Shown here piece after piece: positions 5,387 through 11,234 of a stretch of DNA of 11,234 bases. The notes below the pieces were generated by a model that worked only from the letters and a program-made list of their open reading frames with translations, was not told the DNA's origin and did not search any database. The stretch is taken from the NCBI GenBank assembly GCA_900543055.1, contig UQQI01000049.1:1-11234 (forward strand), written 5' to 3'. This DNA is from an uncultured Mollicutes bacterium. GTDB lineage: Bacteria > Bacillota_I > Bacilli_A > RF39 > UBA660. The translations under genes were made by a program, and so were the position numbers. Every line of letters begins with the position of its first letter. Position 1 is the stretch's first letter.

Positions 5387-7567
5387 ATGAATATAGAAAA
5401 AGAAAAATCAACCATTCAAGTAGCAGGAGCAATAAACCTATTAGCAGGAACTCTAGGGCTAATAAGTGAACACTATATCTATGGTTTAACAGTTTTAATA
5501 ATAGGTATAATTTGTCTATCAGTATCATTTTTTAAAGGACTAGACTTAATTGATAATAAAAGACTATTAATAATATCTGGAATAATTAATATACCATTTC
5601 TATTTATTTCATCAATATTAATATTTATCTTTTGTTCTAACCTTTCAGAATACGAAAGAAAAGTAAATGGAATAAATGCTCCTCCAATAGAAGAAAACGA
5701 AGAATCTAAAAAAATAGACTTACTTCTAAAGTTAGGAGTAGGAATGGTTTTAATATCAGGCATATTATTCGCAACAACATCATGGGAAATAATACCAAAT
5801 ATGTTAAAAATATGCTTATTAATAATTCTATCAATTATATTTTTAGGTTTATCTGTATTTACAGAATTAAAACTAAAACTATATAAAACATCTTATATAT
5901 ATTGGATACTAGGACTTGCTTTCTTAGTATTAACAATAGTTGGATTACAATATTTTGGGATATATGGTAGTTTTCTAACATATGGAGGAAATGGTTCTTA
6001 TATTTCTTACTTTATAACGTACTTATTAATTGGAATATTCACATATATAACATATTTAAAATATAACAAAAGTTACTTACTACAAATATCATTTATTTCA
6101 GTATTAATTTCGATTTATAATATACTAAGTTTTTTAACACTGGATATAATTACAATAATAACTCTAATATCAATGCTAATATTCTTTACGAATATAATAA
6201 CAAAAGAAGACTCAGTACTAAACTTCATAAGTAAATTATCATCATACATAATAATTGCTTATATTATTAAATTTAATAATTCAGAAATAAATGAAATGTC
6301 TCTATTAATATGTTCTATAATTAATATTATAAATATGACATACTTAGTAAAGAAATATGAAAAATTAGAATATGTTAATCTAATAATTATTTTTATTTTA
6401 ATAAATATAGGACTAAATATAACTAACTTACCAGAAATAATAAAATATATTTGTCTAACTCTTTATATTATATTAATAGAAGTAGATTTCTTCACAACAG
6501 ATGAAAAAAGTAAAAATATATCATATATAGTATACTTAGTATTATCACTATCTTGCTACATAAATGTATTTAATGAACCATTTCAAGCAATAGTAATTCC
6601 ATTAGTAATAGTTCTTTTAAATATACTAAGTAAAAATAATGTTTTAAGTATTTCTAAATTACCATTTGAAAATTTGGTTAACCCACCATTAATATTTATG
6701 GGGGTATTATCTCTAATAGGAATAATAAAAGAAATAACATCAGCAAACATAACAATTTTAACTATGTTTATAATAATAAGTGCAATTTACACTATACTAT
6801 CAATTATTACAAATAACAAAAAAACATACTCTAGTTATTCTTATATAGTGATAATGCTATCTATAATTACAAATATTATAGATGAAAGTCTAATAAGTGC
6901 AATAATATTAATTTTTATAAATAGTATCTTACTAGCAACAAGTGCTAATTATGAAGAAAAATATCTAAAACTACCAATATATATAACTTTCTTAACTAGT
7001 ATATTTGTTCCAATAAGTTGTCAAGGACTACTAATAGATAATCCATATTTAACAACACTATTATTTATTTGGATTCTAGTAATTATCATAATTACTAGTC
7101 AAGAAAGAACAATAAAAATAACAAGTTATTTCTATATAATATTTCCAATACTTAAACTAATATATTTAAAAGATTTAAGTACAGAAGTATCAACTATTTC
7201 AACAAGTATTTTAATACTTTATATAACTTATTTAATACAAGAATTTTTATGTAAAGAAAACTCGTCCAAAGTACTAACAATTATTATAGGTGTATTAGTA
7301 TCATTAATTATACCAGGAATATTTTTCTTAAATAAATTAACTATTTTAATTTATGTAGGACTAATTTCTCTTTCTTTAATAATAATTGGTTATAAAAATA
7401 ATGATTTTAATAAATTATTTATTTTTGGAATAATATTAACAATAATAAATATACTAGTTCAATTAAGAGATATTTGGTCATCAATTCCTGCTTGGTTATA
7501 CTTATTGATAGTAGGTCTTGGAATAATAATAGTCGCAACATATTTACAAACAAAAAGTAAAAAATAG
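5387..7567 (+). CDS. Large multi-spanning membrane protein of unknown function
   Basis: A 726-residue protein that is almost entirely hydrophobic, with roughly 20 or more transmembrane helices from residue 11 to 720. A polar loop at about 86-112 (containing NAPPIEENEESKKID) separates a small N-terminal membrane module from the main body. The segment from about 113 (LLLKLGVGMVLISGILFATT) resembles DUF2157-like integral membrane proteins. The end has a Trp-rich motif, DIWSSIPAWLYLLIVGLG at about 699-716, also seen in large uncharacterised Bacillota membrane proteins; both resemblances are from memory and not certain. No ATPase, transporter signature or catalytic motif is visible. The gene has its own promoter and a strong terminator, so it appears monocistronic. 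Composition is extremely AT- and Ile-rich, even for this window, as expected for membrane helices. Confidence 0.85.
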   Translation: MNIEKEKSTIQVAGAINLLAGTLGLISEHYIYGLTVLIIGIICLSVSFFKGLDLIDNKRLLIISGIINIPFLFISSILIFIFCSNLSEYERKVNGINAPPIEENEESKKIDLLLKLGVGMVLISGILFATTSWEIIPNMLKICLLIILSIIFLGLSVFTELKLKLYKTSYIYWILGLAFLVLTIVGLQYFGIYGSFLTYGGNGSYISYFITYLLIGIFTYITYLKYNKSYLLQISFISVLISIYNILSFLTLDIITIITLISMLIFFTNIITKEDSVLNFISKLSSYIIIAYIIKFNNSEINEMSLLICSIINIINMTYLVKKYEKLEYVNLIIIFILINIGLNITNLPEIIKYICLTLYIILIEVDFFTTDEKSKNISYIVYLVLSLSCYINVFNEPFQAIVIPLVIVLLNILSKNNVLSISKLPFENLVNPPLIFMGVLSLIGIIKEITSANITILTMFIIISAIYTILSIITNNKKTYSSYSYIVIMLSIITNIIDESLISAIILIFINSILLATSANYEEKYLKLPIYITFLTSIFVPISCQGLLIDNPYLTTLLFIWILVIIIITSQERTIKITSYFYIIFPILKLIYLKDLSTEVSTISTSILILYITYLIQEFLCKENSSKVLTIIIGVLVSLIIPGIFFLNKLTILIYVGLISLSLIIIGYKNNDFNKLFIFGIILTIINILVQLRDIWSSIPAWLYLLIVGLGIIIVATYLQTKSKK

Positions 7568-7595
7568 TACATTCTTTAATGAATGTATTTTTTTT
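7568..7595 (+). terminator. Intrinsic terminator after the large membrane protein
   Basis: TACATTC (7568-7574) pairs with GAATGTA (7581-7587) around TTTAAT, followed by eight T (7588-7595). It begins directly after the TAG at 7565-7567. Confidence 0.8.
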
Positions 7596-7626
7596 GACAA
7601 ATTATAACAAACAATCTTGATATAGT
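7594..7626 (+). promoter_or_regulatory. Possible promoter of the SPOR-like/radC unit
   Basis: A perfect TTGACA (7594-7599) overlaps the last two T of the preceding terminator. At 17 bp the -10 would be TTGATA (7617-7622), which is weak. A better box, TATAGT with an upstream TGA (7621-7626), sits at 21 bp, which is too far for a normal pair. A promoter is expected here because the terminator precedes it, but the -10 is unsure. Confidence 0.4.
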
Positions 7627-7641
7627 AAAACTGGTGATATT

Positions 7642-8097
7642 ATGAAAAAAGTCCTCATAAGAGGAGTAGTATATGTAATAATAGGTTATATATTAGGAAG
7701 TTTTCTTTTTAAAAGTAAACTAGAATTAATAAAAAATATAACCAGTAAAGAATTATATTATTTTCTAGAAGAAGGTAAGGTTGGTGATAAAGAAATATTA
7801 GAAAATAAAGTAAGTAATTTAACAACATCAGTGATTGATTACAAAAATAATGATTTCTATATTTATAGAGGTATAACAAAAGATTTAGATGCTGCTAAAA
7901 AAGTAAAGAAAATATTAGAGGACAAAGGCTTTTCCATTACAATTAAAGAAAAATATTTAAATAACCAAGAATTTTCTACAACAATTACTCAGTTTGATAA
8001 TTTAATAAACACTTCTCTAACAACAGATGAAATATTAAAAGTAGAAGAAGTAATACTTTCAACTTATGAAGAAGTAGTAAAAAACAATAAAGATTAA
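7642..8097 (+). CDS. Single-pass membrane protein with SPOR-like domain (SpoIIB-like position)
   Basis: A 151-residue protein with the ribosome binding site GGTGAT just before the ATG. Residues 5-23 form one transmembrane helix with a basic N-terminal flank, so the rest should be extracytoplasmic. Residues about 65-105 match the SPOR pattern: FYIYRGITKDLDAAKKVKK and ILEDKGFSITIKE give strand, helix, strand, as in domains that bind denuded septal peptidoglycan. Residues 110-148 are helical. In Bacillus, spoIIB, which has a SPOR domain, lies just upstream of maf and radC, and this gene lies 30 bp upstream of radC, so it may be a short counterpart. The domain match is by eye and SpoIIB equivalence is inference from position. 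It is likely cotranscribed with radC. Confidence 0.7.
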   Translation: MKKVLIRGVVYVIIGYILGSFLFKSKLELIKNITSKELYYFLEEGKVGDKEILENKVSNLTTSVIDYKNNDFYIYRGITKDLDAAKKVKKILEDKGFSITIKEKYLNNQEFSTTITQFDNLINTSLTTDEILKVEEVILSTYEEVVKNNKD

Positions 8098-8127
8098 AAA
8101 ATATCTAATAATAAGTTGAGGTGTAAT

Positions 8128-8811
8128 ATGAATTATAGAATAAAAGATATTCCCAAAGAGGAACGACCAAGAGAAAGATTAAAAGAAGTTGGAGCAGAAT
8201 CTCTAACAAACAAAGAACTACTTGCAATTATTTTAAAAAGTGGTACTAAAGGAAAAAATGTAGAAGAACTAGCTTTAGAAATATTAAATAAATTTTCACT
8301 TACTGAATTAAAAGAAATAAATATAACTGATTTGAAAAAATTATCTGGAATAGGCGAGGTAAAAGCAATTGAACTAGTTGCTTGCATTGAATTCGGAAAA
8401 AGAATATTTCTAGAAAAAGAAGAATCATTAAAGAAATTAGATAATCCAACATCTATTTGGAAATCAGCGAGGTACCTTTTATCAGGAAAAAAGCAAGAAT
8501 ATTTTTATTGCTACTACTTCAATAATAAACAAGAATTAATTGAAAGGAAATTAATATTTATGGGAACAATAAATCACTCAACTACACATACAAGAGAAAT
8601 ATTTAAGGAGGCTTACAAAGTAAGTGCATCATCAATTGTATGTATTCATAACCATCCAACAAATGATGTTACTCCATCAAAGGCAGATATAGAATTTACA
8701 AAAAGATTAATGAAAACAGGAAACATTCAAGGTATACCTGTAGTTGATCATATAATAGTAGGAGATAATTCTTTTTATAGTTTTTATGAACATTTGAACA
8801 TTCTAAATTGA
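8128..8811 (+). CDS. radC: RadC family protein (JAMM/MPN domain)
   Basis: A 227-residue protein of the usual RadC length. The N-terminal region starts with IKDIPKEERPRERLKEVG and SLTNKELLAIILKSGT, both typical of the family. A helix-hairpin-helix lies at about 66-92 (LKKLSGIGEVKAIELVA). The C-terminal JAMM domain (about 105-225) keeps the metal site: Glu157 in REIF, His174 and His176 in HNHP, and Asp187 ten residues later, plus DHIIVG (207-212). The family S-G-D after HNHP is T-N-D here. The start is ATG 8128, because GAGGTG (8118-8123) is ideally placed for it; an in-frame TTG at 8116 overlaps that ribosome binding site. RadC is a predicted metal-dependent hydrolase of uncertain role; an old DNA-repair assignment is not well supported. 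It neighbours mreC as in Bacillus, but mreB is missing between them. Confidence 0.95.
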   Translation: MNYRIKDIPKEERPRERLKEVGAESLTNKELLAIILKSGTKGKNVEELALEILNKFSLTELKEINITDLKKLSGIGEVKAIELVACIEFGKRIFLEKEESLKKLDNPTSIWKSARYLLSGKKQEYFYCYYFNNKQELIERKLIFMGTINHSTTHTREIFKEAYKVSASSIVCIHNHPTNDVTPSKADIEFTKRLMKTGNIQGIPVVDHIIVGDNSFYSFYEHLNILN

Positions 8812-8836
8812 ATCAAATAAAAAAATATAATATAAT
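8808..8836 (+). promoter_or_regulatory. Promoter of the mreCD unit
   Basis: TTGAAT (8808-8813, overlapping the radC stop codon), a 17-bp spacer and TATAAT (8831-8836). A second TATAAT overlaps at 8826-8831. The expected start near 8843 gives a leader of about 13 nt before the ATG at 8856. Confidence 0.6.
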
Positions 8837-8855
8837 AGGTAAGTGAGATGATTAT

Positions 8856-9635
8856 ATGTATAAGAAAAAGAAAAATAACAAAATAATAATTCCAATAATA
8901 ATTGTAGTATTAATAATACTTTTAAGTGCCTCTTTATTAATAGAGAGAAACACCCAAACTATTTTTAAAGATTTATCTATTTCTATAGAAAAAGTAATAA
9001 TGTATCCATTTACCTCTTTAAATAAAGAAAAAGGTGATACTCAATCAGAAAGTTATTTAATTCAAAAAAATATTAATAGTTCATTAGAAAAAGAAATACA
9101 AGAATTAAAAGATACATTAGAATTAAATAAGACACTTACGGAATATACGCCAGTTAATGCCACTATTTTATCTAGAAATAAAAGCTATTGGTTTAATACA
9201 ATAACAATAGATAAAGGAAGTAATTCTGGTATTGAAAAGAATATGGCAGTTATTACAAAAAATGGTTTAATAGGTAAGATATCAAAAGTGTCAAAAACAT
9301 CATCTGAGGTAAAATTAATAACATCAGACGACATAAACTTCAAAGTAAGTGTTGCAATTAAAACAAATAATGATGATAATTATGCAATTTTAAATGGATA
9401 TAATAAGAAAAATGGCTTAATCAAAGCGAGTGACATAAACAAATCTACAGAAATAAATAAAGGAGACGTTGTGTTAACTAGCGGTCTAGGTGAATTAATA
9501 CCTGCAGGAATATATATTGGTACAGTAGAAAAAATTGAAAGTGATAAGTACAATTTAAGTAAAAATGTTTATATAAAAACATATCAAGACTTTGATGATA
9601 TTCACTATGTTACAGTATTAAAGGTAAAAGAATGA
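8856..9635 (+). CDS. mreC: Cell-shape protein MreC
   Basis: A 259-residue protein, close to the usual length of 270-300. Residues 1-9 are basic and cytoplasmic, 9-29 form the transmembrane helix, and 65-95 are a coiled coil (SLEKEIQELKDTLELNK) that allows dimerisation. The paired beta-barrels follow: ATILSRNKSYWFNTITIDKG (102-121) and IEKNMAVITKNGLIGKISKV are barrel 1, and KGDVVLTSGLGELIPAGIYI (202-221) followed by GTVEKI is the highly conserved barrel 2 signature. MreC forms periplasm-side filaments that activate the elongation PBP2/RodA pair and binds MreD. The ribosome binding site (GTGAG, 8844-8848) is modest. The gene has its own promoter and overlaps mreD by 4 bp. mreB, normally just upstream, is absent. 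Confidence 0.95.
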   Translation: MYKKKKNNKIIIPIIIVVLIILLSASLLIERNTQTIFKDLSISIEKVIMYPFTSLNKEKGDTQSESYLIQKNINSSLEKEIQELKDTLELNKTLTEYTPVNATILSRNKSYWFNTITIDKGSNSGIEKNMAVITKNGLIGKISKVSKTSSEVKLITSDDINFKVSVAIKTNNDDNYAILNGYNKKNGLIKASDINKSTEINKGDVVLTSGLGELIPAGIYIGTVEKIESDKYNLSKNVYIKTYQDFDDIHYVTVLKVKE

Positions 9636-10141
9636 TAATAAGTACTATAATTTTATTAATATCAATAGTTTTAGATGGAATATTATCAAACTTTTTACCA
9701 TATCTTGTAAACGGTTTATCACTTTTTACTCCAATGTTAACTGTAATCGCAATTTTTATGATTTATCCATTTTTTAGAAAAAAAGAAAAAAATTATTTTA
9801 TTACAATTTTTATAGTTGGAATGATATATGATTTATTATATACAAATTTAGTATTCTTTAATGGAGTACTATTTCTAATAATTGGCTTTATATCTTTAGA
9901 AATATATAAGAACTTTGAAATAAGCTATTTAAAATTAATTATCTATTTAATTTTAATTATTTCATCATATGAAATATTAACAGGAATAATTCTACTAGTA
10001 TTTAATATGGTACCAGTAACTCTATATAAAGTTCTATATAAAATTACTCATAGTTTAATATTAAATATAATATATGGAGAATTAATTTATTTAATAATAA
10101 ATCTTATACCAAAGAAATACAGAAAAATAAGTATAAATTAG
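9632..10141 (+). CDS. mreD: Rod-shape membrane protein MreD
   Basis: A 169-residue protein, the usual size. The ATGA overlap with the mreC stop codon (9632-9635) indicates coupled translation. There are five or six transmembrane helices at about 2-24, 33-48, 55-80, 74-92, 100-123 and 136-158. LVNGLSLFTPMLTVIAIFMI (28-47) and MIYDLLYTNLVFFNGVLFLI (64-83) follow the MreD pattern of an early Pro and the D-x-x-Y segment of the third helix. It sits in the membrane with MreC and tunes its effect on PBP2. The identification rests on position plus topology, because MreD sequences are poorly conserved. A hairpin with a T run overlaps the end of the gene. Confidence 0.9.
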   Translation: MIISTIILLISIVLDGILSNFLPYLVNGLSLFTPMLTVIAIFMIYPFFRKKEKNYFITIFIVGMIYDLLYTNLVFFNGVLFLIIGFISLEIYKNFEISYLKLIIYLILIISSYEILTGIILLVFNMVPVTLYKVLYKITHSLILNIIYGELIYLIINLIPKKYRKISIN

Positions 10142-10157
10142 AATACTTATTTTTTTT
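10123..10157 (+). terminator. AT-rich terminator overlapping the end of mreD
   Basis: AAAAATAAGTAT (10123-10134) pairs with ATACTTATTTTT (10143-10154), a perfect 12-bp stem with an 8-nt loop that contains the mreD TAG. Eight T run from 10150 to 10157. The stem has only one G-C pair per arm, so it may leak and allow partial readthrough into the spoIVFA-like gene. Confidence 0.55.
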
Positions 10158-10185
10158 ATTCATATATTTAACTGGGAGAATTTAT

Positions 10186-10752
10186 ATGAATAAAAGAATA
10201 GAAGAAAAATTAGTATTAAAGAAAAGTATAAAGATATTTTTAAGTAAATTATTTATTTTAATTATAATATTTCTAATAGGATTAATAGCAACAAAGAAAA
10301 ATCCCACACTAAAGAAGAATATAGAAAAAGAAGTATACGAAAAAAATATAAAGTTTACTAAAACAAAAAGTATTTATGAGAAGTATTTTGGTAAAATTTT
10401 ATCTCTAGATAAAGTAGTAAAAGAAGAAACACCAGTGTTTAGTGAAAAATTATCTTATAAAAAGTCATCTAATTATAATAATGGAGTAAAACTAATAGTA
10501 GACAATAATTATTTAGTACCAATATTAGAAAGTGGAATAATTGTCTATAGTGGAATAAAAGATAATATGCAAACAATTATTGTAGAACAAGTGGATGGAG
10601 TTGATACATATTATATAAATGTAAATATAAGTAATTATAAACTATATGATTATGTAGAAAAAGGACAAGTATTAGGAGAAGTAAAATCAAATGAATTATA
10701 TTTAAAATTTGAAAAGAACGGAGAACAATTAGATTATAAAAAATATATTTAA
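10186..10752 (+). CDS. SpoIVFA-like protein with degenerate LytM/M23 domain
   Basis: A 188-residue protein with GGGAG at 10174-10178. A basic N-terminus (1-16) is followed by one transmembrane helix (17-35), a charged helical linker (40-80) and a LytM/M23-like fold at about 98-188. VPILESGIIVYSGIKD matches the G-x-V opening, EQVDGVDTYYINV the middle strands, YVEKGQVLGEV the conserved G-x-x-x-G turn, and LYLKFEKNG the final strand that normally carries H-x-H. The whole protein contains no histidine, so it cannot be a zinc peptidase. This agrees with SpoIVFA, which has an inactive LytM-like domain and holds the membrane protease SpoIVFB under control. The next gene, which overlaps it by 20 bp, is that protease. 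The assignment rests on fold pattern and gene order. Confidence 0.8.
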   Translation: MNKRIEEKLVLKKSIKIFLSKLFILIIIFLIGLIATKKNPTLKKNIEKEVYEKNIKFTKTKSIYEKYFGKILSLDKVVKEETPVFSEKLSYKKSSNYNNGVKLIVDNNYLVPILESGIIVYSGIKDNMQTIIVEQVDGVDTYYINVNISNYKLYDYVEKGQVLGEVKSNELYLKFEKNGEQLDYKKYI

Positions 10753-11234
10753 AGTAAACATATTAGTTTATATATTAGGAATAATTGCAATATTAATAGG
10801 TTCATTTAAAGAATATTTAATATTAAATATAATAATAATAGTTCATGAATTAGGTCATTTCTTAGTTGCAAAATTATTAAAAGTAGATGTAAAAAAAATA
10901 TATATTTATCCACTAGGTGGAATAACTAAATTTAATATGCCATTAAATACAAAAAATATTATTGAGTTTTTAATACTAATAGCAGGCCCATTATTTCAAA
11001 ATATTGCTTATTTTATTTTGATTTATTTATTTCCTTATGATAAAGAATTAATATTAATTTATCATATATCTCTTTTAGTATTTAACTTATTACCAATTTA
11101 TCCATTAGATGGAGGAAAACTATTAAACTTATTTATAAATAACTTTCTACCATATAAGAAAACATTAAAATTAATTATTAAGATTAGTTATTTATTAGTA
11201 TTTATAATTTTTATAATTCAAAAAAATATCACAA
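10733..11234 (+). CDS. SpoIVFB-type M50 site-2 protease, 3' end cut by window; non-ATG start
   Basis: An intramembrane zinc metalloprotease. In the frame that begins after TAG at 10730-10732, 167 codons run to the window edge. Counting from 10733: HELGH at residues 38-42 (zinc ligands His38, His42; catalytic Glu39), YPLGGI at 59-64, IAGPLFQN at 83-90, and NLLPIYPLDGGK at 118-129 with Asp126 as the third ligand. These match SpoIVFB, including the short N-terminal segment before the HELGH helix. No ATG, GTG or TTG exists in frame before Met69, which is past the active site. The start must therefore be ATT 10733 or ATA 10736, preceded by GGAGA at 10720-10724. ATT is preferred by its 9-nt spacing. 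In Bacillus the enzyme frees sigma-K; whether this organism sporulates cannot be told from the window. Confidence 0.85.
   Translation, partial: MIKNIFKVNILVYILGIIAILIGSFKEYLILNIIIIVHELGHFLVAKLLKVDVKKIYIYPLGGITKFNMPLNTKNIIEFLILIAGPLFQNIAYFILIYLFPYDKELILIYHISLLVFNLLPIYPLDGGKLLNLFINNFLPYKKTLKLIIKISYLLVFIIFIIQKNIT

Noticed and set aside
5479..5763. Minus-strand open frame in the large membrane protein gene
   Set aside because: It is a shadow of the coding strand with no start signal and no recognisable motif.
8116..8130. TTG start for radC at 8116
   Set aside because: It overlaps the GAGGTG ribosome binding site that fits ATG 8128, and the four extra residues do not match the family start.
8133..8387. 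Minus-strand open frame inside radC
   Set aside because: It is opposite the conserved N-terminal part of RadC and is low-complexity Ser/Phe-rich.
1..11234. Mollicute-type code with TGA as tryptophan
   Set aside because: TGA ends radC and mreC at the expected places, and Trp is encoded by TGG in conserved positions.
1..11234. CRISPR array, tRNA, rRNA or insertion sequence
   Set aside because: No regular direct repeats, cloverleaf-type sequence, rRNA motif or transposase-like frame was seen.

Overview
The window reads as a chromosomal segment of a very low-GC Bacillota, probably an uncultured Bacilli or Mollicutes-related gut-type lineage (inferred from gene order and composition, not proven). 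The code is standard: TGA ends radC and mreC, and tryptophan is TGG. Ribosome binding sites are canonical (GGAGG, AGGGAGG). Several promoters have textbook TTGACA/TATAAT boxes with 17-bp spacing, placed so close to the gene that the predicted transcript starts at the Shine-Dalgarno.

Left part (1-3650): a decayed alpha/beta hydrolase remnant (about 49-493), then a membrane-anchored protein with an extracytoplasmic Ig-like domain (593-1090). Converging on it from the right is a three-gene minus-strand operon: an all-helical protein (3610-3008), a protein with a WXG100-like helical hairpin fused to a beta-rich, propeller-like region (3008-1686), and a lipoprotein (1671-1114). The first two overlap as TAATG. 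The two converging units share one perfect 11-bp bidirectional terminator at 1089-1115. All of this looks like a cell-surface or secreted system of unknown function.

Middle (3650-7640): a divergent promoter region leads into a structured leader. It holds a predicted 27-codon leader peptide whose 3' end forms one arm of a terminator-like hairpin. That hairpin is enclosed in an 8-bp outer stem and followed by a second hairpin. Downstream is a short Rel/SpoT-family protein (3955-5334) with an intact HD hydrolase site, a degenerate synthetase domain, a TGS domain and no ACT domain. This suggests a (p)ppGpp hydrolase controlled by attenuation. Next is a 726-residue multi-spanning membrane protein with its own promoter and terminator.

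Right part (7640-11234): a shortened version of the Bacillus-type radC/mre/spoIVF cluster. The order is a SPOR-like single-pass membrane protein (at the SpoIIB-like position), radC, mreC, mreD (4-bp overlap with mreC), a SpoIVFA-like degenerate LytM protein, and a SpoIVFB-type M50 intramembrane protease cut by the window end. mreB, minC and minD are absent from their usual places. The protease gene has no ATG/GTG/TTG in the required frame and seems to start at AUU or AUA inside the end of spoIVFA.
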